64,000 nucleotides of DNA from Streptomyces lincolnensis (GCF_021173675.1 NZ_JAIHON010000009.1:372001-436000), one strand, 5' to 3'. Counted from the stretch's first letter, positions 14,827 through 25,935 are shown. Made by a program: numbers and translations. Notes: generated by a model not told the origin, from the sequence alone.

Positions 14827-16049
14827 CCCACCGACCACTGGACGAGCCACTACGGCCCGTCAGGCCGCACCCCGACGGCGCCGCCTGGCACCGTCCCCCC
14901 GACCCCGACCAGGTCGACCCCGCCGTCCTCGGCGCCCTGCTGCGGCGCCACGGCTGGCAGCGGCGCGGCGGAGCCGCCGGACGCTACGGCCGCTGGACCC
15001 CGCCCGGACCGGGCGGCGGCGGGACGAGCCTGCTGGTGCCCGAGAGCCTGGCCTTCCCCGACAGCGAGGACCTGCTCGGCGAGGCGCTGCTCGCCCTGTC
15101 CCGCAGCGGCACGCCCTCCGCGCGCGAGGTGCTCGTCTCGCTCGCCGTGCCCAGCGACGAGGTCCGCTGGTGGCGTGACGCCCCGACCGGACCGGCCGGC
15201 GCCGCCTCCTGGACCGTCGAGGAACAGCTGCGCACCGCCGCACGGCAGATGCTGCTCGCCGGAGCGCTCGCCACACGCGCGCGTGCCGGTTACTACGGCG
15301 CCCGCTACCGGCGCACCGCCGCCGCGTCCCTGGAGGACGTCCTGGTGGGCTCCGCGGCCGGCGGCCGCCACCTCACCGCGTTCGTGCCCGTCAGCACCGG
15401 CCGCCCGCTCGCCGTACGCCTGCACCAGGCCCTGTACGCCGCCCGCGAGGCCATCGACTACCAGCGGGCCACCGGCGGCATGGACGCCTTCGACGGCGCC
15501 GTCGAGGCGGGCGTCAGCCGCGAGCTCACCGAGGCGCTGATCGCCCTGGTCCGGGGCACCGAGGGCGCGCGCATCGCCGTCGAGTGGGCGCCGGCGGCCG
15601 GTGTGCCCGAGGGGTGCGCGGCCCGCGCCGAGGCCGTCGAGTTCTCGCCCGGCGACCTGCCCGTGCTGCGCGAGGCCGGGGCCCGCTATCTGCGCGAGGA
15701 GCCCTCCGTGCCGGTCCGGATCACCGGCACCGTGGTCCGGATGCGCAGGTCGGGGCCGCGCGGGGAGGGGACGGTACGGCTGCGCGTGATCGCGGGCGCC
15801 GAGATCCCGCACGTACGACTGACGCTGGACGAGGAGACGTACCGCATCGCCGGGCACGCCCACCTGGTCGGCATGCCGGTGCGGGTGCAGGGCCGGCTGG
15901 AGAGCCGGGGCGGCTTCCGGCGGCTGGTGGACGCCTGCGAGGTCGTACCGGTGCAGGTGGACGAGGCGGAGCGGGACCGGCTGATGAAGTCGCTCCAGGA
16001 GACGTCCGAGATCACGGCCTTCTTCGAGGAGGCCTGCGCAGGGGACTGA
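14823..16049 (+). CDS. uncharacterised protein with C-terminal OB-fold-like region
   Basis: Encodes 408 residues starting at the ATG inside the upstream stop (ATGA overlap). The first 30 residues are Pro/His-rich. The middle (about 35-290) is mixed alpha/beta with no motif I recognise. From about residue 296 to 395 a run of five alternating beta strands (VRITGTVVRM, GTVRLRVIAG, VRLTL, GMPVRVQGRL, VDACEVVPV) looks like an OB-fold such as binds single-stranded nucleic acid. The family seems restricted to actinomycetes, but that is from memory. Coupling to the DUF4365 gene suggests a joint role, possibly in nucleic-acid handling. Confidence 0.65.
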   Translation: MTHRPLDEPLRPVRPHPDGAAWHRPPDPDQVDPAVLGALLRRHGWQRRGGAAGRYGRWTPPGPGGGGTSLLVPESLAFPDSEDLLGEALLALSRSGTPSAREVLVSLAVPSDEVRWWRDAPTGPAGAASWTVEEQLRTAARQMLLAGALATRARAGYYGARYRRTAAASLEDVLVGSAAGGRHLTAFVPVSTGRPLAVRLHQALYAAREAIDYQRATGGMDAFDGAVEAGVSRELTEALIALVRGTEGARIAVEWAPAAGVPEGCAARAEAVEFSPGDLPVLREAGARYLREEPSVPVRITGTVVRMRRSGPRGEGTVRLRVIAGAEIPHVRLTLDEETYRIAGHAHLVGMPVRVQGRLESRGGFRRLVDACEVVPVQVDEAERDRLMKSLQETSEITAFFEEACAGD

Positions 16050-16139
16050 TTTCGCGGAGGGTGGTCCGGGGTCGGTACGATCGCCTCTTGCGTGCGCTCA
16101 CGGTATGGCGCCGCATCCACCTTCAGTCAGGAGAGACCG

Positions 16140-18116
<1,977 letters not shown>

Positions 18117-18130
18117 CCGGACGGTGGACG

Positions 18131-18158
18131 GGCCCCCGGGGAGATCCGGGGGCCTTTT
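18131..18158 (+). terminator. intrinsic terminator of thrS
   Basis: A 9-bp GC-rich stem (GGCCCCCGG at 18131-18139 with CCGGGGGCC at 18146-18154) is followed by TTTT at 18155-18158. This is a textbook intrinsic terminator 14 bases after the thrS stop, separating thrS from the HIT gene. Confidence 0.85.
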
Positions 18159-18180
18159 CCGTACCCCCGGAACGAAGCCA

Positions 18181-18186
18181 TATGCT
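18181..18186 (+). promoter_or_regulatory. candidate -10 element for leaderless HIT mRNA
   Basis: TATGCT at 18181-18186 ends seven bases before the ATG at 18194. That spacing would start the transcript on the initiation codon. No convincing -35 is visible. The element contains an alternative in-frame ATG at 18182. Confidence 0.35.
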
Positions 18187-18193
18187 GCACTGC

Positions 18194-18742
18194 ATGACGA
18201 GTGAGCCGGAGCAGCAGTGGGGAGTGGGGACCCAGGACGCGTTCCAGCGTCTGTGGACGCCCCATCGGATGGCCTACATCCAGGGCGAGAACAAGCCGAC
18301 CGGCCCGGGTGCCGACGACGGCTGCCCCTTCTGCTCGATCCCGGCCAAGTCCGACGAGGACGGGCTGGTCGTCCGGCGCGGTGAGCAGGTCTACGCCGTG
18401 CTCAACCTGTACCCGTACAACGGCGGCCACCTCATGGTCGTCCCCTACCGTCATGTCGCCGACTACACCGACCTCACCGACGCGGAGACGGTGGAACTCG
18501 CGGCGCTCACCAAGCAGGCCATGACCGCCCTGCGCACCGCCTCCGGCGCCCACGGCTTCAACATCGGCATGAACCAGGGCTCCGTGGCGGGCGCCGGCAT
18601 CGCCGCCCACCTCCACCAGCACATCGTCCCCCGCTGGGGCGGCGACACCAACTTCATGCCGGTCGTCGGCCACACGCGGGTCCTGCCCCAGCTGCTGGCG
18701 GACACCCGCAAGATGCTGGCGGAGGCGTGGCCCGCGCTCTGA
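18194..18742 (+). CDS. HIT-family hydrolase/phosphorylase
   Basis: Encodes 182 residues from ATG 18194 (or 186 from ATG 18182; neither has a strong ribosome binding site). CPFC near residue 45 may bind zinc. The histidine triad is HLHQHIV followed by PRWGGD, at about residue 140. The closest characterised relative by context is the mycobacterial HIT protein encoded between thrS and pgsA (Rv2613c), reported as a diadenosine tetraphosphate phosphorylase. The same role is plausible here: removing Ap4A, a by-product of aminoacyl-tRNA synthetases such as ThrS. Confidence 0.88.
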   Translation: MTSEPEQQWGVGTQDAFQRLWTPHRMAYIQGENKPTGPGADDGCPFCSIPAKSDEDGLVVRRGEQVYAVLNLYPYNGGHLMVVPYRHVADYTDLTDAETVELAALTKQAMTALRTASGAHGFNIGMNQGSVAGAGIAAHLHQHIVPRWGGDTNFMPVVGHTRVLPQLLADTRKMLAEAWPAL

Positions 18743-18788
18743 CGGTCTCGGCAGGTGTGGGGGCGCGGCAGCCCCCACACCTACACCC

Positions 18789-20447
18789 CTACGCGTCGTA
18801 GACGTCGGCCTTGCGCGGTGAGGCGTCCTGCACCGCCGTGCTCAGGAACGACGAGCGGTTGCCGAACTTCTCGGTGTTCACGCCGTTCTCCGCGAGGACC
18901 TTGATAGCCGCCGAGTGCACCACACGCAGGACCGGCGTGGCCGCGCGCAGCGCGTCGTCGGCCATGAAGCGGTGCCGCCACGGCTTGTCGGCCCAGGCGT
19001 GCCGCAGCCCGAAGGGCTCGGGCAGGGCGAGGGAGCCGCCCAGCCAGTTGAGCAGCGGGGGATACCAGGTCAGCGGCGCCCGGGCCGCGAGGCGGACCAC
19101 CTCGTCCGCGTCGACCAGCGGCAGCTTGACCTTCCGGGTCTCCCAGAACTTGAGGGACTTGGAGACCTCCTTCTCCTTGGCGTCCGGCCCCGAGGTGAAC
19201 AGTCCGTGCACCGGCCCCAGGGCGTGCCCGGTCACCTCGATGCGCAGCGTCTCGTGCAGCACGGTCACCGTGATCATCATCGTGATCACCAGCTGCCCGT
19301 CCCACAGCGTCCACTGCACGCCCAGGTAGTGCCGGTCGCCCGCGCCGAACTGCTGCTTGTTGCAGATGTCCTGGATGGCGTGCGTCTTGACCTGGTACGC
19401 GTCCACGTCGGTGCCCGCGGGCCGGGACACCGCCTTGGCGTTCTCCGCGACCGGTGTGACGACCCAGTGCCGTATGGACGCCTTCGGGAAGCCGCCGGTG
19501 TTCAGCGTGTTCCGCTCCAGCATGCGCAACTGGTCGTGGATGGACCTGATGACGTCCCAGCTGCGGAAGGGATGGATCTCGCGGGCGGGATCGGCGGAGA
19601 CCAGGTCCTCGGCGAGCTGCCAGCTGCCCCAGCGGGTGCCCATGCCGAGTATGCCCTTGGGCCCGGCGTAGAACACGGAGTTGGACGCCTGCTCCGCGCT
19701 GAGCCTGGCCAGGGACTGGCGCAGCGACTCGGCCGCGGTCTCGCCGGGGCTGCGCGGCACCGCCTCGGGCACCTTCGCCCCGATGCTGCTGCCGGCCAGC
19801 AGACTGCTCCAGCGCCCCCGCAGGTCGTTGGCCGTCCGCTCGCAGATCTGCTTGGCCCAGAACCAGCCGACCACCGGCAGCACGACCGCCGCGCGCGCAT
19901 ACCAGGCCCAGAAGCCCGTGAACGGCATCTTGACGAGGAAGAGCACCGCCAGCGCGCCCACCCCGACGAGCAGCGCGGTGGCCATGGCGCCGGCCCTGCC
20001 CTCCTGCCTGGCCATGGTCGTGCGGATCTGGAAGACCAGGAGCCAGATGAGGAGGCCGGGCAGGAACAGCAGGCCGCACAGCACCATGACGATGGTCAGG
20101 AGGTTGTCGCGGTCCCGGCGGATGCGGTTCGCCGCGAGGCAGTGCTCGACCACGACCTGCGGCTCGGCGCCGAAGGACTGGATGAGCGGCTTGCGGCCGG
20201 CTCCGAGCATGCGGGCGACCACGGCCGCGGAGAAGGCCTCGCCGAGGTTGGGGCGGAAGATCCGCGCCCACTTCCGGCCTGCCTTCACGCTCGACTCGTG
20301 CCACTCGCTGTTGGCCTCGAGGATCTTCTCCACCGGGTTGTCCCGGTAGGCCGCCGAGGCCAGCGCGAACGTCGCCGTCTGGTCCGTGTCGCCGGTGCGC
20401 GGCACCTGCGGACCGAAGATGTCCGCGTAGCCGCTGTCAACGGTCAT
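18789..20447 (-). CDS. uncharacterised membrane protein, 552 residues
   Basis: The ATG at 20447 (MTVDSGYAD) is chosen because upstream sequence in this frame is Arg-rich and unconvincing. A soluble head of about 110 residues is followed by hydrophobic spans at about 115-140, 152-172 and 178-198. A large soluble C-terminal domain of about 350 residues is mixed alpha/beta with many Trp and no motif I recognise. It is leftward, between the HIT gene and EF-G2, and interrupts the thrS-HIT-pgsA order known from mycobacteria. It may be cotranscribed behind EF-G2 across a gap of 232 bases, though that gap holds no clear signal. Function unknown. Confidence 0.7.
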   Translation of the reverse strand: MTVDSGYADIFGPQVPRTGDTDQTATFALASAAYRDNPVEKILEANSEWHESSVKAGRKWARIFRPNLGEAFSAAVVARMLGAGRKPLIQSFGAEPQVVVEHCLAANRIRRDRDNLLTIVMVLCGLLFLPGLLIWLLVFQIRTTMARQEGRAGAMATALLVGVGALAVLFLVKMPFTGFWAWYARAAVVLPVVGWFWAKQICERTANDLRGRWSSLLAGSSIGAKVPEAVPRSPGETAAESLRQSLARLSAEQASNSVFYAGPKGILGMGTRWGSWQLAEDLVSADPAREIHPFRSWDVIRSIHDQLRMLERNTLNTGGFPKASIRHWVVTPVAENAKAVSRPAGTDVDAYQVKTHAIQDICNKQQFGAGDRHYLGVQWTLWDGQLVITMMITVTVLHETLRIEVTGHALGPVHGLFTSGPDAKEKEVSKSLKFWETRKVKLPLVDADEVVRLAARAPLTWYPPLLNWLGGSLALPEPFGLRHAWADKPWRHRFMADDALRAATPVLRVVHSAAIKVLAENGVNTEKFGNRSSFLSTAVQDASPRKADVYDA

Positions 20448-20679
20448 TCCCGCCCCCGATCGCCGCAGGTGTCGCCTCCTGCGGCCTTCCCGACTTCCGT
20501 GCTTCGCACACCTGTTGATCAGGTCATCAGCGTATCCCCAGGCACTGACATGCGTCGGCGGACGGTGCAAACCGTCCGCCGGCATGGAGGGGAGCGTTCC
20601 GCGACAGGCCACTTGAGCCGAGCCCGGCCCCAACGACGAGCCCGCGCCGCCCCCGCCACGAGGCCGCGCCCGGCCCCAA

Positions 20680-22878
20680 CTACGAGGCCGCGCCCGCCTC
20701 TTCGCGGATCCTCTCGGCGATCTGCGGCGGCATCGGCTCGTGCCGCGCGTAGGAACGGCTGAAACGGGCCGTGCCGTGCGACAGGGACCGCAGGTCGACG
20801 GCGTACCGGCCGATCTCGATCTCCGGCACCTCGGCGCGCACCAACGTCCTTCCGCCGCTGGTCTGTTCCGTGCCGAGCACCCGGCCGCGCCGCCCGGACA
20901 GGTCGCTCATCACGGCGCCCACGTAGTCGTCGCCGACCAGCACGGACACCTCGGCCACCGGTTCCAGCAGATGGATCCTCGCCTCGGCCGCCGCCTCCCG
21001 CAGCGCCAGCGCCCCGGCCGTCTGGAACGCGGCGTCGGAGGAGTCGACGGAGTGCGCCTTGCCGTCCAGCAGCGTGACCCGGACGTCGATCAGCCGGTTG
21101 CCCGTCGCGACCCCCTTGGACGCCTGGGCCCGCACGCCCTTCTCGACCGACGGGATGAACTGCCGCGGCACCGCCCCGCCGACCACCTTGTCCACGAACT
21201 CGATGCCCGAGCCGCCCGGCAGCGGCTCCACCTCGATCTCGCAGATGGCGTACTGCCCGTGCCCGCCGGACTGCTTGACGTGCCGGCCGCGCCCGGAGGA
21301 CTTGCCCGCGAACGTCTCCCGCAGGGAGACCTTGTGCGGGACCACGTCGACCTGCACGCCGTAGCGGCTGCGCAGCCGTTCCAGCGCCACGTCGGCGTGT
21401 GCCTCGCCCAGGCACCACAGCACGACCTGGTGGGTGTCCTGGTTCTGCTCCAGCCGCATGGTCGGGTCCTCGGCGACCAGCCGGGACAGCCCCTGGGAGA
21501 GCTTGTCCTCGTCCGGCTTGCTGTGCGCCTGGATGGCGAGCGGCAGCAGCGGGTCGGGCATCTCCCACGGCTCCATGAGCAGCGGGTCGTCCTTGGCCGA
21601 GAGGGTGTCCCCGGTCTCCGCCCGGCTCAGCTTCGCCACGCACGCCAGATCTCCCGCGATGCAGTGCGTCAGCGCCCGCTGCTGCTTGCCGAACGGCGCG
21701 GACAGGGCGCCGATCCGTTCGTCGACGTCGTGGTCCTCGTGGCCGCGGTCGGCGAGCCCGTGCCCCGAGACATGGACCGTCTCGTCGGGGCGCAGGGTGC
21801 CGGAGAAGACCCGGACCAGCGAGATCCGGCCGACGTAGGGGTCGGACGCCGTCTTCACGACCTCCGCGACCAGCGGACCGTCGGTGTCGCACGACTTGAT
21901 CTCGCGCGGCTTGCCGTCGATGGTGGTGACCGCGGGCGTCGGATGCTCGAACGGCGTCGGGAAGCCCCCGGTGATCAGCTCCAGCAGCTCGACCGTGCCG
22001 ATGCCCTGCCGGGCGCCGTCGGCCGCCGGGGCGGCGGCCAGGACCGGGAAGAAGACCCCGCGCGCCACGGCCCGCTCCAGGTCCTCCACCAGCGTCTTGA
22101 GGTCGATCGGCTCCCCGCCGAGATACCGGTCCATGAGGGTCTCGTCCTCGGACTCCGAGATGATCCCCTCGATCAGCCGGTTACGGGCCTCCTCGATCAG
22201 CGGCAGCTGGTCCTCGCCCGGCTCGGACTCCTTGCGCTCACCCGACGAGTAGTCGAACAACTGCTGCGACAGCAGCCCGATCAGCCCGGTCACGGGCGCG
22301 TGCCCGTCCGCGGCCTGCGGGCCGTGCAGCGGAAGGTACAGCGGCAGTACGGCGTCGGGGTCGTCGCCGCCGAAGGCCTCCGCGCAGATCCGTGTCATCT
22401 CCTCGAAGTCCGCCCGGGCGGACTCCAGATGCGTGACGACGATCGCCCTCGGCATGCCGACGGCCGCGCACTCCTCCCACACCATGCGGGTCGAGCCGTC
22501 CACGCCGTCGGAGGCGGAGACGACGAAAAGGGCCGCGTCCGCCGCTCGCAGACCGGCCCTCAGTTCTCCGACGAAGTCGGCGTATCCGGGGGTGTCGAGG
22601 AGATTGATCTTGTATCCGTCCCATTCGACGGGTACTAGGGAGAGCTGCACCGAGCGTTGCTGGCGGTGCTCGATCTCGTCGTAGTCGGAGACGGTGCCGC
22701 CGTCCTCCACACGGCCCGCCCTGTTGAGTGCCCCCGCCGTCAGCGCGAGAGCTTCCACCAATGTCGTCTTGCCCGATCCGGAGTGGCCGACCAGCACCAC
22801 ATTCCGTACGGACGCGGGGTGGTCGGCCGCCGTAGCCCTGCCGGCGGCTCCGGGGTGTGCGTTCGCCTTGTCGCCCAT
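20680..22878 (-). CDS. elongation factor G-like protein EF-G2
   Basis: Encodes 732 residues from ATG 22878, preceded by GGGAGGC. Five EF-G domains are recognisable. The G domain carries GHSGSGKT (31-38) and DTPG (95-98). Domains III-V include GSGIEFVD and the LSGRRGRVLG segment of domain V. It belongs to the EF-G-like (FusA2) branch rather than to canonical FusA encoded near rpsL. The G4 guanine-specificity motif NKxD is replaced by T-H-L-E at about 149-152. Paralogues of this branch have no settled role; some EF-G2 proteins act mainly in ribosome recycling or have weak GTPase activity. It is divergent from pgsA. Confidence 0.9.
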   Translation of the reverse strand: MGDKANAHPGAAGRATAADHPASVRNVVLVGHSGSGKTTLVEALALTAGALNRAGRVEDGGTVSDYDEIEHRQQRSVQLSLVPVEWDGYKINLLDTPGYADFVGELRAGLRAADAALFVVSASDGVDGSTRMVWEECAAVGMPRAIVVTHLESARADFEEMTRICAEAFGGDDPDAVLPLYLPLHGPQAADGHAPVTGLIGLLSQQLFDYSSGERKESEPGEDQLPLIEEARNRLIEGIISESEDETLMDRYLGGEPIDLKTLVEDLERAVARGVFFPVLAAAPAADGARQGIGTVELLELITGGFPTPFEHPTPAVTTIDGKPREIKSCDTDGPLVAEVVKTASDPYVGRISLVRVFSGTLRPDETVHVSGHGLADRGHEDHDVDERIGALSAPFGKQQRALTHCIAGDLACVAKLSRAETGDTLSAKDDPLLMEPWEMPDPLLPLAIQAHSKPDEDKLSQGLSRLVAEDPTMRLEQNQDTHQVVLWCLGEAHADVALERLRSRYGVQVDVVPHKVSLRETFAGKSSGRGRHVKQSGGHGQYAICEIEVEPLPGGSGIEFVDKVVGGAVPRQFIPSVEKGVRAQASKGVATGNRLIDVRVTLLDGKAHSVDSSDAAFQTAGALALREAAAEARIHLLEPVAEVSVLVGDDYVGAVMSDLSGRRGRVLGTEQTSGGRTLVRAEVPEIEIGRYAVDLRSLSHGTARFSRSYARHEPMPPQIAERIREEAGAAS

Positions 22879-23183
22879 GGCCTTGCCTCCCGTGCACGGT
22901 GAGGTCACTGTGGGCGCGGACACGCGGGATCCGCGGTGGCGGCTCCGGCGACGCCCGCGGTGTTCTTCGAGCTTTCCACTCCCGTCACGGTGCGTCCATA
23001 CGGCGGACGCGATCCCACCGCTCCCGCGTCGGCGGGCCGCCGCGATCGGGCCGTGACCCGGATGCCGTCAGGACGTGACACGAGGGCCGGGTGCCCGCCC
23101 GTCGCGCACCGGCGGGCCTGGCTACGATGGGCCAGCCGGCGGCCAGCAGGGGCCGCGCGGCGACACCGACCCTCGGGAAGGCC

Positions 23184-23864
23184 ATGCTGAACAAGTACGC
23201 GCGTGCATTCTTCACGCGTGTCCTCACACCGTTCGCCGCGTTTCTGATCCGGCGGGGCGTCAGTCCCGACACGGTCACGCTCATCGGCACCGCCGGTGTG
23301 GTCGCGGGCGCGCTGGTCTTCTACCCCATGGGGGAGTTCTTCTGGGGCACGGTCGTGATCACGCTCTTCGTGTTCTCCGACCTCGTCGACGGAAACATGG
23401 CCCGCCAGCTCGGCCGCTCCAGCCGCTGGGGCGCCTTCCTGGACTCCACGCTCGACCGGGTCGCCGACGGCGCGATCTTCGGCGGCTTCATCCTCTGGTA
23501 CGCCGGTGGGGGCGACGACCTCGTCCTGTGCGCGGTCTCGATCTTCTGCCTGGCCAGCGGCCAGGTGGTGTCGTACACCAAGGCCCGCGGCGAGTCGATC
23601 GGCCTGCCGGTCGCCGTCAACGGCCTGGTCGAGCGCGCCGAGCGCCTGGTGATCTCCCTGGTCGCGGCCGGGCTCGCGGGGCTGCACACCTTCGGGGTGC
23701 CGGGCATCCAGTACCTGCTGCCCGTCGCGCTGTGGATCGTCGCGGTCGGCAGCCTGGTCACGCTGATCCAGCGGGTCGTCACGGTCCGCCGGGAGTCCGC
23801 CGAGGCGGAGGCCGCCGAGCCTCCCGCGAAGCCGGAGACCCAGGGGAGCGAGGCCGCGAAGTGA
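23184..23864 (+). CDS. pgsA: phosphatidylinositol phosphate synthase
   Basis: Encodes 226 residues. Six membrane spans are predicted. The CDP-alcohol phosphotransferase signature is complete: D66, D69-G70, A73-R74, G83, D87 and D91. The ATG at 23184 follows GGGAAG; upstream starts in the frame are rejected. By context with patA and pimA it is the actinobacterial enzyme that joins CDP-diacylglycerol to inositol 1-phosphate to give phosphatidylinositol phosphate, the first step to phosphatidylinositol and its mannosides. The C-terminal 25 residues are acidic and Ala-rich. It overlaps the next gene by four bases. Confidence 0.93.
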   Translation: MLNKYARAFFTRVLTPFAAFLIRRGVSPDTVTLIGTAGVVAGALVFYPMGEFFWGTVVITLFVFSDLVDGNMARQLGRSSRWGAFLDSTLDRVADGAIFGGFILWYAGGGDDLVLCAVSIFCLASGQVVSYTKARGESIGLPVAVNGLVERAERLVISLVAAGLAGLHTFGVPGIQYLLPVALWIVAVGSLVTLIQRVVTVRRESAEAEAAEPPAKPETQGSEAAK

Positions 23865-24769
23865 GCGCCCAGGAGCGGCTGACGGACACGCTGTACGGCC
23901 TCGGCTGGGGCGTGGTCAAGAAGCTCCCCGAGCCGGTCGCCGTGCGCCTGGGCCGGAGCATCGCCGACCTCGCCTGGAAGCGGCGCGGCAAGGGCGTGCT
24001 GCGGCTGGAGAGCAACTACGCGCGCGTGGTGCCCGACGCGAGCCCGGAGCGCCTGGCCGAGCTCTCGCGCGCGGGCATGCGGTCGTACCTGCGCTACTGG
24101 ATGGAGTCCTTCCGGCTGCCGGCCTGGAGCGAGGACCGCATCAGGGCCGGCTTCGACCCCAAGGATCTGCACCACCTCACCGACGGCCTCGCCGCGGGCA
24201 AGGGCGTCGTCCTCGCGCTGCCGCACATGGCCAACTGGGACCTCGCCGGCGCCTGGGTCACGACCAAGCTGGAGACGCGGTTCACCACGGTCGCCGAGCG
24301 CCTCAAGCCCGAGACGCTCTACGACCGTTTCGTCGCCTACCGCGAGGGCCTCGGCATGGAGGTCCTGCCGCACAGCGGCGGCACCGCCTTCGGCACCCTG
24401 GCCCGGCGGCTGCGGGACGGCGGCCTGGTCTGCCTGGTCGCCGAGCGCGACCTGTCCTCCTCCGGCGTCGAGGTGCGGTTCTTCGGCGAGGCCACCCGCA
24501 TCCCCGCCGGACCGGCGCTGCTCGCCCAGCAGACCGGCGCGCTGCTGCTCCCGGTGACCCTCTGGTACGACGACTCGCCCGTCATGCGGGGACGAGTGCA
24601 CCCTCCGATCGAGGTGCCCGAGACAGGTACCCGGGCCGAGAAGACGTCTGTCATGGCACAGGCGCTGGCCGATGTCTTCGCCTCGGGGATCGCCGACCAT
24701 CCGGAGGACTGGCACATGTTGCAGCGGTTGTGGCTCAAGGACCTGGACCCCACCAAGAGGCACTCGTGA
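23861..24769 (+). CDS. patA: phosphatidylinositol mannoside acyltransferase
   Basis: Encodes 302 residues from a GTG that overlaps the pgsA stop (GTGA). It is a lysophospholipid acyltransferase-like protein of the LpxL/HtrB group. The HMANWD motif (H122, D127) is the HX4D catalytic pair, and a later VAERD segment (about residue 190) corresponds to the second conserved acidic block. In mycobacteria PatA acylates the mannose of phosphatidylinositol mannoside. Its position between pgsA and pimA, all coupled by 4-nt overlaps, supports the same job. It should sit at the inner face of the membrane. Confidence 0.92.
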   Translation: MSAQERLTDTLYGLGWGVVKKLPEPVAVRLGRSIADLAWKRRGKGVLRLESNYARVVPDASPERLAELSRAGMRSYLRYWMESFRLPAWSEDRIRAGFDPKDLHHLTDGLAAGKGVVLALPHMANWDLAGAWVTTKLETRFTTVAERLKPETLYDRFVAYREGLGMEVLPHSGGTAFGTLARRLRDGGLVCLVAERDLSSSGVEVRFFGEATRIPAGPALLAQQTGALLLPVTLWYDDSPVMRGRVHPPIEVPETGTRAEKTSVMAQALADVFASGIADHPEDWHMLQRLWLKDLDPTKRHS

Positions 24770-25935
24770 GAATCGGCATCGTCTGCCCCTACTCCTGGGA
24801 CGTGCCGGGCGGCGTCCAGTTCCACATCCGTGACCTCGCCGAGTACTTCATCCGGCTCGGCCACGAGGTGTCCGTCCTCGCCCCGGCCGACGACGACACC
24901 CCGTTGCCGCCCTACGTCGTCTCGGCCGGCCGCGCGGTGCCGGTGCCCTACAACGGCTCGGTGGCCCGGCTGAGCTTCGGCTTCCTGTCGGCGGCCCGGG
25001 TACGGCGCTGGCTGCACGACGGGTCGTTCGACGTCGTACACATCCACGAGCCGTCCTCGCCGTCCCTCGGCCTGCTCACCTGCTGGATCGCCCAGGGCCC
25101 GATCGTCGCCACCTTCCACACCTCCAACCCGCGCTCCCGGGTCATGGTCGCCGCGTACTCGATCCTCCAGGCCGCGCTGGAGAAGATCAGCGCGCGGATC
25201 GCGGTCAGCGAGTACGCCCGGCGCACGCTGGTGGAACACCTCGGCGGGGACGCGGTCGTCATCCCGAACGGCGTCGACGTCGACTTCTTCGCCCGGGCCG
25301 AGCCCAATCCCGAGTGGCAGGGCGACACCCTCGGCTTCATGGGCCGCATCGACGAGCCCCGCAAGGGCCTTCCGGTGCTGATGAAGGCCCTGCCGAAGAT
25401 CCTGGCCGAGCGCCCGGGGACCCGGCTGCTGGTGGCCGGGCGCGGGGACGAGGAGGAGGCGGTGGAGACCCTGCCGGCCGAACTCCGCTCCCGGGTGGAG
25501 TTCCTCGGCATGGTCAGCGACGAGGACAAGGCGCGTTTCCTGCGCAGCGTCGACCTGTACGTCGCTCCCAACACCGGCGGCGAGAGCTTCGGGATCATCC
25601 TCGTCGAGGCCATGTCGGCGGGCGCGCCCGTGCTGGCCTCGGACCTGGACGCCTTCTCCCAGGTCCTGGACCAGGGCGCGGCGGGCGAGCTGTTCGCCAA
25701 CGAGGACGCCGATGCTCTGGCCGAGGCCGCCGTACGCCTGCTCGGGGACCCAAAGCGTCTGGCCGAGCTGCGCGAGCGGGGCAGCGCGCACGTACGGCGG
25801 TTCGACTGGTCGACGGTCGGCGCGGACATCCTGTCCGTGTACGAGACGGTGACGGCCGGGGCGGCGGCGGTCGCCGCGGCGGACGACGAACGGGTGACGG
25901 GGCTGCGGGCACGGCTGGGGCTGGCACGCGACTGA
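24766..25935 (+). CDS. pimA: phosphatidylinositol alpha-mannosyltransferase
   Basis: Encodes 389 residues from GTG 24766, which overlaps the patA stop. GT-B fold: an N-terminal Rossmann domain opens with RIGIVCPYSW and the glycine loop PGGVQ. The C-terminal GDP-mannose-binding domain contains the GT4 signature GESFGIILVEAMSAG (about 272-286) with the paired glutamates. PimA transfers the first mannose from GDP-mannose to phosphatidylinositol. It is the last gene of the pgsA-patA-pimA operon; all three are coupled by overlaps. The Ala-rich last 30 residues are not conserved in character. Confidence 0.94.
   Translation: MRIGIVCPYSWDVPGGVQFHIRDLAEYFIRLGHEVSVLAPADDDTPLPPYVVSAGRAVPVPYNGSVARLSFGFLSAARVRRWLHDGSFDVVHIHEPSSPSLGLLTCWIAQGPIVATFHTSNPRSRVMVAAYSILQAALEKISARIAVSEYARRTLVEHLGGDAVVIPNGVDVDFFARAEPNPEWQGDTLGFMGRIDEPRKGLPVLMKALPKILAERPGTRLLVAGRGDEEEAVETLPAELRSRVEFLGMVSDEDKARFLRSVDLYVAPNTGGESFGIILVEAMSAGAPVLASDLDAFSQVLDQGAAGELFANEDADALAEAAVRLLGDPKRLAELRERGSAHVRRFDWSTVGADILSVYETVTAGAAAVAAADDERVTGLRARLGLARD

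Noticed and set aside
16050..16139. Possible T-box or other riboswitch upstream of thrS (and upstream of alaS)
   Set aside because: The gap before thrS is only 90 bases and shows no T-box core or antiterminator; the alaS gene is inside an operon with no room.
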